Assembly: GCF_001889165.1 (NCBI RefSeq) | Contig: NZ_CP016020.1 | Span: 1,586,501 to 1,650,500 of the forward strand | Length of the DNA: 64,000 bases | Direction: 5' to 3' | From: Bacillus weihaiensis | GTDB taxonomy: Bacteria > Bacillota > Bacilli > Bacillales > Bacillaceae | Shown: piece by piece, positions 11,647 to 20,611 of the stretch | Layout: each line of letters begins with the position of its first letter | How positions within the stretch are numbered: the first letter of the stretch is position 1 | Program-made: the position numbers and the translations under genes | Notes under the pieces: model-generated | The model's input: the letters and a program-made list of their open reading frames with translations, nothing else | Told to the model about the DNA's origin: nothing | Database searches by the model: none

Positions 11647-11678
11647 AAGAAGGGGAACTGAGTACCCTTCTTGTTTTA
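11647..11678 (+). terminator. Terminator after hisC
   Basis: AAGAAGGG (11647-11654) pairs with CCCTTCTT (11665-11672), followed by GTTTTATC. An eight-pair stem with a moderate T-run. It would end trp-hisC transcripts and uncouple tyrA, unlike B. subtilis where hisC-tyrA-aroE are contiguous. Confidence 0.6.
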
Positions 11679-12252
11679 TCTTATTTATCATATTCATTCA
11701 ATTATAATCTGAAAATCCAGAATATTAAAAATAGGCAAATGGATATATAAAAAAATTCTATCTATCTGATCTGAATTAATTTCATAGATTGATTCCTTTC
11801 TTCTCTGTAGTGATGAAAAAAATCATCATCCACATGACCTGTATAGCACAAACATGCTACTATGATTTATTCATTGGCTACTAGAATGATTGAACGGAAT
11901 TCAACCAGACCGGTCACTTAATAAATAGCCAAAATGTAAAAGGTATCTAAATTCTGTAGATCTGTGTTTCTTTAAAATAGGCATGTATGAAATTAAATCA
12001 TCTATCTATTAGACTAGATAATAACTTAAAATTTCTTGTTCAGTGATTATAGCCCTCTAAATGACAACCACTACCTATTAGGCTAGCACTCTAAAAGTAA
12101 CTGTATAAGTTCATTGAAGTGAAGGTAGCTCTCAAATTTAAAGGAAAACAAACGACTTTCTTTAAAAAATAAATAAATGCTTGATTCAGAGACTGCAACA
12201 ATTTAATTAAAGTATCTAGCTTTAATCAAAGAAGATATATAAAAGGTGATGA
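11673..12252. other. Intergenic region hisC-tyrA carrying a dispersed repeat
   Basis: About 580 nt of AT-rich DNA with no supported open frame. It includes one copy of a repeat (11897-11997) also present near 28045. SD AAAAGGTG before tyrA is at 12241-12248. The spacer is absent from the compact B. subtilis arrangement. Confidence 0.55.
11897..11997. repeat. Dispersed intergenic repeat, copy 1
   Basis: About 100 nt shared with 28045-28146. Both copies contain ATTCAACCAGACCGG, then CACTT, a variable stretch, and the near-identical block AATTCTGTAGATCTGTGTTT followed by CTTTAAAATA and TATGAAATT. No open frame or terminal inverted repeats are obvious. Could be a MITE-like remnant or a Bacillaceae intergenic repeat. 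Confidence 0.8.
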
Positions 12253-12255
12253 ATG

Positions 12256-13362
12256 ATGCCAAAACGAATTTATCTAATAGGACTAGGGCTCATTGGAGGA
12301 TCAATAGCTCTATCAATAAAACAAAAAGATCCTTCCATATATATTACAGGGTATGACATAAACAAAGATCAAGCGATAATGGCCAAAAAAATCGGTGCAA
12401 TTGATGAAATCGCTGATACTTGTTTTCCAAATCAGCTAGAATTCATGGATATCATTTTTGTTTCAACTCCAGTCGAGCAAACAGTTAGTCTAATAAAAGA
12501 GCTTTCGGCACAGAGTCTAAAGAACGGTGTGATTATAACCGATGTTGGTAGCACTAAAGTGAAGATTGTAGATTGTGCTAATAATTACTTAAGTGAACAA
12601 ATTAAGTTTATAGGTGGACATCCAATGGCTGGTTCGCATAAATCTGGAATTATGGCCGCGAAGCCTCATCTTTTCGAAAATGCCTTCTATATCTTAACAC
12701 CATCTAAACATGCAACTAAAGATGATATTGAAATGTTAAAAATGCTTTTAAATGCTACTAAAGCTAACTTTATTGAAATGTCTGCTAAAGAACACGACAA
12801 AGTAACGGGTGTTATCAGTCATTTTCCTCATATAGTTGCAGCTAGCTTAGTTTATCAAGCAAAAACATATGAAGAGCAATCACCATTAGTTAAGAGACTT
12901 GCTGCTGGTGGTTTCCGAGATATTACGAGAATCGCATCAAGTAACCCTTTTATGTGGAGAGATATTCTTCTTCATAATAAAAAGCCTCTTTTAAAGCTCT
13001 TTGATGAATGGATAGTAGAAATGCAACGTGTAAAAGGGTTTGTTGAGAATGAAGATGCTCTAAACTTATTCGACTATTTCGAACATGCGAAAAATTATCG
13101 AGATGAGTTACCAGAAAAACAAAAAGGAGCTATCCCTTCTTTTTACGATTTATATGTTGATGTTCCTGATTATCCAGGGATCATATCTGAAGTGACAGGA
13201 TATTTAGCTAATGAAAAAATAAGCTTAACGAACATTCGCATCATTGAAACAAGAGAAGAAATAAATGGAGTTTTAAGGCTAAGCTTTCAAACGGAAGATG
13301 ATCGAGAGCGTGCAATTCATTGTATAGCGAATTACTCTTCATATGGAACGTATATTATTTAA
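12256..13362 (+). CDS. tyrA: Prephenate dehydrogenase with ACT domain
   Basis: NAD-dependent oxidative decarboxylation of prephenate to 4-hydroxyphenylpyruvate (Tyr synthesis). 368 aa. N-terminal Rossmann motif GLGLIGGSIA, substrate-site motif GGHPMAGSHKSG (about residues 121-132), helical dimerisation region, then a C-terminal ACT domain from about residue 295 (YDLYVDVPDYPGIISEV) for allosteric control. ATG 12256 is 7 nt from AAAAGGTG; ATG 12253 is the alternative. Confidence 0.95.
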   Translation: MPKRIYLIGLGLIGGSIALSIKQKDPSIYITGYDINKDQAIMAKKIGAIDEIADTCFPNQLEFMDIIFVSTPVEQTVSLIKELSAQSLKNGVIITDVGSTKVKIVDCANNYLSEQIKFIGGHPMAGSHKSGIMAAKPHLFENAFYILTPSKHATKDDIEMLKMLLNATKANFIEMSAKEHDKVTGVISHFPHIVAASLVYQAKTYEEQSPLVKRLAAGGFRDITRIASSNPFMWRDILLHNKKPLLKLFDEWIVEMQRVKGFVENEDALNLFDYFEHAKNYRDELPEKQKGAIPSFYDLYVDVPDYPGIISEVTGYLANEKISLTNIRIIETREEINGVLRLSFQTEDDRERAIHCIANYSSYGTYII

Positions 13363-13528
13363 CCAGTAATTTATTTCGTAAGCATGTTGGTAGATTGGGA
13401 AAGTCTTATATGATTGTCTCCTGACTTGAAAGCTTAAATTCTGTGCTTTAAATGAGTATCTCCTCAATTAAGAAAGTCAGATTTTAATAATCATGGATAA
13501 AAAGTTTAAGTAAAAAGAGGTGTCGAAG

Positions 13529-14824
13529 GTGTTAAATAAGAAAGTTTTATCAAAAGTAAATAAGCTAGAGGGTACAATTGAAATACCGGGTGATAAATCT
13601 ATCTCTCACCGAGCAGTCATGTTCGGTTCCATCGCAAAAGGTAAGACGGAAATACGAAATTTTCTTATGGGTGCAGATTGTTTAAGCACGGTATCTTGCT
13701 TTAAAAAAATGGGAGTTGAGATAGAAGTTTCAAAGGAAGTTGTGACCGTAAAAGGAAATGGATATGAAGGGCTAAAAGAACCTAAGGACATATTAGATGT
13801 TGGGAATTCAGGTACAACTACTCGTCTAATGATGGGGATAGTAGCAGGAGCTCCATTTCATTCATGTATAATTGGAGATGAATCCATTGCTAAACGACCG
13901 ATGTCAAGAGTAACAAATCCTTTACGAATGATGGGTGCTACTATTGATGGACGAGACAATGGTGAATACACACCTTTATCCATTAGAGGTGGACAATTAA
14001 CAAGTATTGAGTATCATTCACCTGTTGCGAGTGCACAAGTAAAATCCGCTATTTTGCTTGCTGGATTGCGTACAGCAAATGAAGAAACTAGGGTTATAGA
14101 ACCTCACAAATCGAGAGACCATACGGAAAGAATGCTTAGAGCTTTTGGGGTGGAGGTAAATGAAGATGAACTCTCCGCTTCAGTTGTTGGAGGCCAATCA
14201 CTTAAGGCAACGAATATATTTGTCCCAGGTGATATATCTTCTGCTGCATTCTTTCTAGTTGCAGGAGCAATTGTCCCAAACAGTAGGATTATTCTAAAAA
14301 ATGTTGGGATTAACCCGACTAGAACGGGAATTCTTGATGTACTAAATAAGATGGGAGCTTCAATAGAAATTGATCAACATGAAGAAAGTGAGTTTGAGCC
14401 ACTCGCAGATATTACGATTCAAACGTCTGAATTAAAAGGGATAACGATCGAAGGTGATTTAATTCCAAAATTAATAGATGAGATTCCTATTATTGCTTTA
14501 CTAGCTACTCAAGCAGAAGGGGAAACAATTATAAAAGATGCGAGTGAGCTTAAAGTTAAAGAAACGAATAGAATTGATACGGTTGTTAGTGAACTATCCA
14601 AACTTGGGGCTACTATAAAAGGTACAGATGATGGAATGGTAATCACTGGAAAAACAAAACTAACAGGAAATGCTTCAGTTTCTAGTTTCGGGGACCATCG
14701 TATAGGTATGATGTTAGCAATTGCAGCTTGTTTAACAGATGAGTCCATTGAACTTCAGGATGCATCAGCGATTGATGTTTCTTATCCAAATTTCTTTGAA
14801 CATTTAAGCCTGCTTTCAAAATAA
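13529..14824 (+). CDS. aroA: 3-phosphoshikimate 1-carboxyvinyltransferase (EPSP synthase)
   Basis: Sixth shikimate step: transfers enolpyruvyl from PEP to shikimate 3-phosphate. 431 aa. Motifs: [59 protein letters not shown] and FGDHRIGMM, all intact. Start GTG 13529 is placed 6 nt after GAGGTG; the upstream GTG 13520 is part of that SD. Called aroE in B. subtilis. A strong terminator follows. Confidence 0.96.
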   Translation: MLNKKVLSKVNKLEGTIEIPGDKSISHRAVMFGSIAKGKTEIRNFLMGADCLSTVSCFKKMGVEIEVSKEVVTVKGNGYEGLKEPKDILDVGNSGTTTRLMMGIVAGAPFHSCIIGDESIAKRPMSRVTNPLRMMGATIDGRDNGEYTPLSIRGGQLTSIEYHSPVASAQVKSAILLAGLRTANEETRVIEPHKSRDHTERMLRAFGVEVNEDELSASVVGGQSLKATNIFVPGDISSAAFFLVAGAIVPNSRIILKNVGINPTRTGILDVLNKMGASIEIDQHEESEFEPLADITIQTSELKGITIEGDLIPKLIDEIPIIALLATQAEGETIIKDASELKVKETNRIDTVVSELSKLGATIKGTDDGMVITGKTKLTGNASVSSFGDHRIGMMLAIAACLTDESIELQDASAIDVSYPNFFEHLSLLSK

Positions 14825-14852
14825 TCGAAGAAGGTTTTCTATAAAGTGATAC

Positions 14853-14899
14853 AGTAAAAAGACTCAATTTAAATGGTTTTCTTGTTGAGTCTTTTTACT
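14853..14899 (+). terminator. Terminator after aroA
   Basis: A perfect 15-bp inverted repeat, AGTAAAAAGACTCAA (14853-14867) and TTGAGTCTTTTTACT (14885-14899). T-rich arm on either strand, so it could act in both directions. It closes the aromatic gene block. Confidence 0.85.
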
Positions 14900-15485
14900 C
14901 ATGTACTTTTAGTTAAGTTGCATGGTTGGTAATTAACAGGGTTCTATACGGACGAGATTTTATTCATCTTACGTTTACTATGACGTTCTGTTACTTTAGC
15001 TTAAAAAATATATTGGTAAACAAGTGCTTTGATATCTAGCTCATCATTCTGACTTTCTGTAAAAAAATCAGATGCCTAGCCCTTCGAGGTTATAAGGCAA
15101 ATAGGAATTGAAGGCAATGAATATGCTTTCCATTCCTATTTGCCTTATTTTTTTGTGTCACTAGGTGTATTCCTTACGCTTTTATAGATCATTTGCGATG
15201 AAGGAATAGATGTCCATAAAGAGTGATTAGCGAATAAGCTTCCTAATACTTATATGAATATAACCCTATTCTTCATCATAGCTTGTCTTAAGAAGAGGCT
15301 CTTTTTGTAAATATCGTTACCAACGGACCTACTAATTAATTTGAGCATTTTTTTATCAAATAGAAGGGTTCGAGTGTAAGAAGGAAAGATACTACTAAAC
15401 TTCATACAAGGTATTTTCATCAGTTTACTTAGAGCAATAAAAGCATACGAAAACAACCTAAGCAAAAGAAGAAGGAGGAGGAATT
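14900..15485. other. Intergenic region with a second, unassigned terminator
   Basis: About 590 nt between aroA and the next gene with no supported open frame on the + strand; a 71-codon frame on the minus strand (15250-15465) has no recognisable family. It holds a strong terminator at 15092-15156 with no gene between it and the aroA terminator. An unannotated small RNA or a degraded gene could account for that. Confidence 0.5.
15092..15156 (+). terminator. Orphan strong terminator
   Basis: ATAAGGCAAATAGGAAT (15092-15108) is perfectly complementary to ATTCCTATTTGCCTTAT (15132-15148), followed by TTTTTTTG. A 17-bp stem with a 23-nt loop. No gene lies upstream within 190 nt except the already terminated aroA. 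Confidence 0.8.
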
Positions 15486-16409
15486 ATGTGTTATATCATT
15501 GATCAAGCTTCGCTTTTAAAATCAAATGGTACTATAAAAAAAACATCTCTATTGATAAAAAAAAATAAAATTGAGTTTATGAAAACCTCTCTAGATAACT
15601 ATCGATTTATGCGTATGGATATGAGTTCATATTTACTAACACCTGGTCATGTCATGGTAGACTTTTTCCTTCAATTTATCCAAACTTATCATGAATTTAA
15701 ACAATTGATGATTGAAAAGTACTTAAAAAAAGGGTGTACTGCATTAATTACCTCTGTGGAGATAAACAATGAAAAAGAATTAGCGATGAAACTAAAGCAA
15801 AGAAGACATTTAATGATAAATTCTCCGATTGATTACTATGTGGGTGTTAAGATTCCATTTAAGTTACTTACTCCTTCTTTTTTAAGAAAGTGCAGGCAAG
15901 AACAGCTCTCTGTTGTGTTTATAGATATAACAGAAGAAGATAACCTCTTTGAAAAATCATGGGGGTGGATCAGAGATGCCATGTTCTCTAATCCAATAAC
16001 TCTTATTCCTTATTTAAAAGTAGAAACAATGCCATTGGCTAAGCAAAAAAAAATACTTGAAAATTGGGAAAGACTGATGGAGGAACATCGTTTATCTTCG
16101 GTTGTCCATACTCTGCAAGTAGATTCTCCTTTATCAATTAGTACGTTAATGAAATTAGGGGTATATCCAAGGAAAGGTGATATACGGATTGGTGGACAAG
16201 TTAATTATAATTTGTATTTACTAGATGATATAAGGTATCATACCGATGGTAGACCAAAGCTCGATTATAAAATACATCTTCCGATTGTCACTGCTCACCA
16301 AGGAGAAATTCTCAATATTAATAGACAAATAACATTTAAACCAGGAGTTGGGGAGGAGTGTTTTATCCCGATTTCGGGTCGTTTTATGCCACATTCGGCA
16401 TCCTTTTAA
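15486..16409 (+). CDS. Unrecognised 307-aa protein, amidohydrolase-like N terminus
   Basis: No firm family recognised. ATG 15486 follows GGAGGAGGAATT, so it is probably translated. The N terminus (LLIKKNKIEFMK, then YLLTPGHVMVDFF at about residues 51-63) looks like the beta-sandwich/barrel entry of amidohydrolases, which normally read PGxxDxHxH; the HxH metal pair is missing. Later parts (LQVDSPLSISTLMKLGVYPRKGDIRIG, read in two halves around residues 220-245, and a C-terminal GRFMPHS) also fit a decayed amidohydrolase fold. No signal peptide. Lies before ypiA; the spacer of 117 nt leaves operon membership open. Fold assignment is inference. Confidence 0.6.
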   Translation: MCYIIDQASLLKSNGTIKKTSLLIKKNKIEFMKTSLDNYRFMRMDMSSYLLTPGHVMVDFFLQFIQTYHEFKQLMIEKYLKKGCTALITSVEINNEKELAMKLKQRRHLMINSPIDYYVGVKIPFKLLTPSFLRKCRQEQLSVVFIDITEEDNLFEKSWGWIRDAMFSNPITLIPYLKVETMPLAKQKKILENWERLMEEHRLSSVVHTLQVDSPLSISTLMKLGVYPRKGDIRIGGQVNYNLYLLDDIRYHTDGRPKLDYKIHLPIVTAHQGEILNINRQITFKPGVGEECFIPISGRFMPHSASF

Positions 16410-16526
16410 GGTATGATTGTTTTAAGCAATATAATGGAATATAGAGGTAGCTTTATGTACTCTATATCATAGTAAATACAGTTAATTCTAAACAGACTAG
16501 TTTAGATAAAGAAAGGACGCATTGTT

Positions 16527-17795
16527 ATGTTTAACTCAGTAATGGACGAAGCAATTAATCTTGTAAATAAAGGTGAAACAGAAGCAGGATTAAATCTGTT
16601 AGAAAATATTGTTCCTACATTGCACGATGAAGAAAAACTTCAACTTGCAGATCAATTTTACCAGTGGGGAATAGTGGATAAGGCCTATGAATTAATTGAA
16701 GAGTTGCACTTCCTTTATCCTGAAGAAACACAAATTACATTGTTCTTAGCCGAACTAAATTTAGATTTAGAGAAAGAAGAGGAAGCTATTGACCTCTTAA
16801 ATACGATTTCAAAGGATGATGATTCGTACCCGCAAGCCCTGCTTCTTTTAGCTGACTTATATCAAATGCAAGGTTTACTAGAAGTAAGCGAACAGAAATT
16901 AAATGAAGCAAAACAACTTTTACCTGAAGAATTAATCATTGACTTTGCTTTAGCTGAATTTTATTTTCATCAAGGGAAATATAAGCATGCCATTCCATTT
17001 TATCAAAAAGTTGCTACACAGCACGAATCTGTATCAGGAGTGTTTATTCATCACAGGCTTGCGGAGAGTTACAGTGCTTCAGGAGAATTTGAAGAATCTC
17101 TTACTTATTATAAAGAAGCCATTACTCAACATGAAGATGCCCATAGTCTTTTTGGATATGGTTTTACTGCCTATCAAGGTGGATTTTATAAAACGGCCAT
17201 ACAACAATTAGAAAACTTAAAGGAAGCAGACCCTCATTATTCTTCCATGTATTTATACTTAGCAAAAGCATATGAACAAGAGGAATTGATAGAAGAGGCA
17301 TTAAATACAGTTGAGTCGGGAATAAAAGTGGATGAGTTTAATAAAGATTTATATTTATATGGGGGAAAGATTGCTATTAAGCTCGGGAAAATGACCAGAG
17401 CTGAAGAGTTGCTTAGGGAATCTTTAGCTATTGATCCAGGTCATATCGAAGCTGCTGTAACCCTAACACATATATTCCTTCAGGAAGAACGTTTTGATGA
17501 TGTGATTGATTTAATAAACGAAAGTAAGCGTTATGGGGAAGAGGATCCGCAGTTTGATTGGAACTTAGCCCGAGCTTATCACCAAAAAGAAGACTATACA
17601 CAGGCATTAAATCATTACCAGGCTGCATATAATTTCTTTAAGGAACAACAAGAATTTTTACATGAATATGGGTATTTCCTGTTAGAGGAAGGAAGAAGAA
17701 AAGAAGCGAAGGAAATATTCACTAAAATCTTAGAGAATGATCCTTCGAATGTCGAAATCGGTGATATTTTGCTACAATTAGAAGATGAGTTCTAA
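16527..17795 (+). CDS. ypiA: TPR-repeat protein YpiA
   Basis: 422 aa composed almost entirely of tetratricopeptide repeats (for example HHRLAESYSASGEFEESLTYY, about residues 173-193, and later copies near LAKAYEQEELIEEALN and LARAYHQKEDYTQALNHY). No signal peptide or membrane segment, so a cytoplasmic scaffold is likely. Position between aroA and ypiB matches B. subtilis ypiA. Molecular function is not established. SD AAAGGA lies before ATG 16527. Confidence 0.88.
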   Translation: MFNSVMDEAINLVNKGETEAGLNLLENIVPTLHDEEKLQLADQFYQWGIVDKAYELIEELHFLYPEETQITLFLAELNLDLEKEEEAIDLLNTISKDDDSYPQALLLLADLYQMQGLLEVSEQKLNEAKQLLPEELIIDFALAEFYFHQGKYKHAIPFYQKVATQHESVSGVFIHHRLAESYSASGEFEESLTYYKEAITQHEDAHSLFGYGFTAYQGGFYKTAIQQLENLKEADPHYSSMYLYLAKAYEQEELIEEALNTVESGIKVDEFNKDLYLYGGKIAIKLGKMTRAEELLRESLAIDPGHIEAAVTLTHIFLQEERFDDVIDLINESKRYGEEDPQFDWNLARAYHQKEDYTQALNHYQAAYNFFKEQQEFLHEYGYFLLEEGRRKEAKEIFTKILENDPSNVEIGDILLQLEDEF

Positions 17796-17872
17796 GAGCA
17801 GAAAGCAGGATTTTATTTTTAAATGTTGAATTTATTATGTAAGAAATAATGACCTGCAGAGGAGGGAAAAGT

Positions 17873-18433
17873 ATGGTGGCCCCTGTATCTGTTCATGAAA
17901 AGAAAGATTTTATCAGGTGGTTTTTAAATCATTATCAATTAAAGCGAAGAGAATGTGTTTGGATACTTAATTATCTTATGAGTCATGATACCTTGATGGA
18001 GAAAGTCCATTTTGTAGAACAGGCACAATATTGTCCAAGAGGGATTATTATGTCCACACATTGTGTAGAAGAGGTTCCATTCCGTTTTTATAAAGAAAAT
18101 GTAATGACAACAGATGCAGAAAAATCGTTTCATGACATCCGATTAAATAAGGAAGAGGAGCTCTTTATACAGCTGAATTTTAGATCATCATACCAATCAC
18201 CAAATTATGCGGCAGTACTTGAATCAAATCCTTTTATGCCAGAGCATCTAAATGAAAATGAGAAGGATCGAGAGGTTGCAGAGGAATTACTAAACCACTC
18301 TATCCAAAGTTTTCAAAAGGAGAAGCTCCTTCAATTAATTGATGAAGCACTTGATAAACAAGATAGAGATGCTTTTGAACAACTCACAAAACAGTTAATT
18401 CATCTGCAGGATGATAAAAGATTTAATCACTAA
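17873..18433 (+). CDS. ypiB: YpiB family protein (UPF0302 plus IDEAL domain)
   Basis: 186 aa. The N-terminal about 130 residues form the conserved YpiB domain ([20 protein letters not shown] near residue 15; LVKVHFVEQ-type region following). The C terminus has an IDEAL-type motif, [17 protein letters not shown] (about 155-171). ATG 17873 is used because GGAGGG precedes it; an upstream start at 17849 lies before that SD. Same order ypiA-ypiB-ypiF-qcrABC as in B. subtilis. Function unknown. Confidence 0.88.
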   Translation: MVAPVSVHEKKDFIRWFLNHYQLKRRECVWILNYLMSHDTLMEKVHFVEQAQYCPRGIIMSTHCVEEVPFRFYKENVMTTDAEKSFHDIRLNKEEELFIQLNFRSSYQSPNYAAVLESNPFMPEHLNENEKDREVAEELLNHSIQSFQKEKLLQLIDEALDKQDRDAFEQLTKQLIHLQDDKRFNH

Positions 18434-18461
18434 TGAAAGTAGAAACAAGTTATAAATTTAT

Positions 18462-18502
18462 CAATAAGGCTTACTCCTTCATTGGAGGTAGGCCTTATTT
18501 TT
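18462..18502 (+). terminator. Terminator after ypiB
   Basis: AATAAGGC-TTACTCC pairs with GGAGGTA-GGCCTTATT, closing on a TTCATT loop, followed by TTTTT. Stem of about 15 pairs with one bulge. It separates ypiB from ypiF. Confidence 0.8.
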
Positions 18503-18563
18503 CATTGCTTTATTGACAAAGGTTAATGTAGTACACACTCTTTGTTTAAAGGAGGAAAAAGCC

Positions 18564-18584
18564 ATGTGTGAAGTCAAGCGGTAG
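18564..18584 (+). other. Six-codon ORF behind a strong SD upstream of ypiF
   Basis: AAAGGAGGAAAAAGCC places a near-ideal SD 7 nt before ATG 18564, but the frame stops after six codons (MCEVKR). An overlapping GTG at 18568 opens a frame running into ypiF with 61 extra residues of no recognisable kind. Either a leader peptide, a remnant of a lost gene, or a misplaced start. TTGACA at 18513-18518 lies upstream without a good -10. Confidence 0.35.
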
Positions 18585-18750
18585 CTTTCTTCTTAGACTC
18601 GAACCATTTATGCAATTTAGCAAGAATTCTTTAGAGAAGAGCATTCAAACAAGTCAATGTTTCATAATCTTAAGGTACAAATGTTATTATGGATTAACAA
18701 TTATAGGTACAAGCTTTATAATAAGAGTATTACGTAAGGAGTTGAACAAA

Positions 18751-19209
18751 ATGAAGTGGACTGTAAAAGATTATGACACCTATAGCCAATCAAAAGATTA
18801 TGTGGATACTGCAATTGTTCCATTGATTCCCATTAGTATGGGAAGTGACGCAAAAACACTGATTTCTAAAGGTGAATTTCTTCACTTAATAAGTCATGAA
18901 GTAGAAAGACAACTAAAAGGAAGAGTGTATTTATTACCAGATTTTTCTTATCTTCATCATCAAAAAGAAACAACAATGAAACATATAGAAGATGTAAAAA
19001 GAGAATTACATAATGAATTTAAACACGTCATGTTTTTAACGTGTGATGATACACTAAAACATTCTGAATTTGTTCTTTCTAAAGACAATTTAATCTATTT
19101 ACCGCCAGTACCATTTGAACATATGGATGATCAACTAAAAAGAAAGCTCTTACAAGATCAAGTCGAACAAATTTTGAACATTTTATTACAATCTTGGAAT
19201 AAATCATAA
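18751..19209 (+). CDS. ypiF: DUF2487 family protein YpiF
   Basis: 152 aa, cytoplasmic, function unknown. Begins MKWTVKDYDTYSQSKDYVDT, matching the YpiF family (about 148 aa in B. subtilis). ATG 18751 has AAGGAG 9 nt upstream and gives the expected length; the in-frame extension to GTG 18568 is rejected. Conserved neighbour of qcrABC in bacilli, but no role in the bc complex can be read from sequence. Confidence 0.85.
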   Translation: MKWTVKDYDTYSQSKDYVDTAIVPLIPISMGSDAKTLISKGEFLHLISHEVERQLKGRVYLLPDFSYLHHQKETTMKHIEDVKRELHNEFKHVMFLTCDDTLKHSEFVLSKDNLIYLPPVPFEHMDDQLKRKLLQDQVEQILNILLQSWNKS

Positions 19210-19247
19210 AAACCTTTTCATTTCCAGCGATAGAAATTAGGAATTTA

Positions 19248-19276
19248 TTGACCTCACCCCGAGATTGAAGTATCAT
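19248..19276 (+). promoter_or_regulatory. Predicted sigma-A promoter of qcrABC
   Basis: TTGACC (19248-19253), exactly 17 nt, TATCAT (19271-19276). Five of six at -35 and at -10, about 70 nt before the qcrA start. Gives the cytochrome bc genes their own promoter, as known for B. subtilis qcrABC. Confidence 0.65.
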
Positions 19277-19347
19277 GAGTATGTCCTAGTTTTATATATC
19301 ATTTCCGTATGTCCTTAACGGACTGAGCTTAAGATAGAGGGGGGAAA

Positions 19348-19857
19348 ATGATGAGCGAGAAAAAACATCGAGTTTCTAGACGTCAATTCTTAAACTACAC
19401 GCTTACAGGTGTAGGCGGTTTCATGGCTGCAGGTATGCTTATGCCTATGGTTCGCTTCGCACTTGACCCTGTGCTCCGACCAGCAGATGAACAGGATTTA
19501 GTTCAAGTTGTTAACGTAGACGAATTAACTGAAGAACCTCAACGCTTTGACTTCAAAATTCAACAAAAAGATGCTTGGTATGAATCAGAAGAAACAAGAT
19601 CAGCATGGGTTTTTAAAAGTGGAGACAAAATCACTGCGTTATCACCAGTCTGTAAACATCTTGGATGTACAGTAGGCTGGAATAATGACCCGGCTAACCC
19701 AAACCAATTTTTCTGTCCGTGTCACTATGGAAGATATGAAAAAGATGGTACGAATGTCAAAGGAACACCTCCAATTGCTCCGCTTGATGTTTATCAACAC
19801 GAAGTAAGGGACGGCTATTTATTCTTAGGTAAAGCAAAACCACGAGGGGAGGCGTAA
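19348..19857 (+). CDS. qcrA: Menaquinol:cytochrome c reductase, Rieske iron-sulfur subunit
   Basis: Carries the [2Fe-2S] centre that takes electrons from menaquinol. 169 aa. N-terminal twin-arginine signal-anchor (SRRQFLNYTLTG, then a hydrophobic stretch to about residue 40), consistent with Tat export of the folded cluster. Rieske ligands CKHLGC (about residues 108-113) and CPCHYG (about 129-134) give the C-x-H...C-x-x-H pattern. First of three coupled genes. Confidence 0.96.
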   Translation: MMSEKKHRVSRRQFLNYTLTGVGGFMAAGMLMPMVRFALDPVLRPADEQDLVQVVNVDELTEEPQRFDFKIQQKDAWYESEETRSAWVFKSGDKITALSPVCKHLGCTVGWNNDPANPNQFFCPCHYGRYEKDGTNVKGTPPIAPLDVYQHEVRDGYLFLGKAKPRGEA

Positions 19858-19861
19858 TCTA

Positions 19862-20536
19862 TTGCTTAACAAAATTTATGATTGGGTTGACGAACGTTTA
19901 GATATTACGCCGATGTGGCGAGATATTGCTGACCATGAGGTTCCTGAACACGTTAATCCAGCACACCATTTTTCTGCCTTTGTCTATTGTTTTGGCGGAC
20001 TAACTTTCTTTGTAACTGTTATTCAAGTACTTTCAGGCATGTTTTTGACGATGTACTACGTACCAGATATTAAGAATGCATGGGAATCTGTTTTCTATTT
20101 ACAAAATGAAGTAGCATTTGGTCAAATTGTACGTGGGATGCATCACTGGGGAGCAAGTTTAGTTATTGTTATGATGTTTCTACATACATTACGAGTATTT
20201 TTCCAAGGTGCATACAAAAAACCACGTGAATTAAACTGGGTTGTTGGTGTACTTATATTCTTCGTTATGCTTGGACTTGGGTTAACAGGCTATTTATTGC
20301 CTTGGGATATGAAAGCGTTATTTGCGACGAAAGTTACATTGCAAATTGCTGAATCTGTTCCACTCATTGGACCAACTGTTAAGACTTTATTATCTGGACA
20401 TCCAGAAATCGTAGGAGCACAGACACTGACTCGATTCTTTGCAATCCATGTCTTTTTCCTACCAGCTGCTTTATTTGGTTTAATGGCAGCTCACTTTGTT
20501 ATGATCCGTAAACAAGGTATTTCAGGTCCACTTTAA
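19862..20536 (+). CDS. qcrB: Menaquinol:cytochrome c reductase, cytochrome b subunit
   Basis: 224-aa b6-type subunit with four predicted membrane helices; His residues in MHHWGASLVI and FLHTLRVF and others (AIHVFF) fit the b-heme ligand pattern, with GLTGYLLPWD between. The short, b6f-like split (QcrB plus the N-terminal part of QcrC) is typical of bacilli. Start is TTG 19862 after GGGGAGG. Confidence 0.96.
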   Translation: MLNKIYDWVDERLDITPMWRDIADHEVPEHVNPAHHFSAFVYCFGGLTFFVTVIQVLSGMFLTMYYVPDIKNAWESVFYLQNEVAFGQIVRGMHHWGASLVIVMMFLHTLRVFFQGAYKKPRELNWVVGVLIFFVMLGLGLTGYLLPWDMKALFATKVTLQIAESVPLIGPTVKTLLSGHPEIVGAQTLTRFFAIHVFFLPAALFGLMAAHFVMIRKQGISGPL

Positions 20537-20611
20537 AAGTTTGAGTATTACTAAAAATGTTTTGTTTATAGATCGTTGTATCGTAAACCACCTTAGTAAG
20601 GAGGGGAAATC

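Noticed and set aside
18568-18750. 61-residue N-terminal extension of YpiF
   Set aside because: ATG 18751 has its own SD and gives the family length; the extension has no recognisable sequence.
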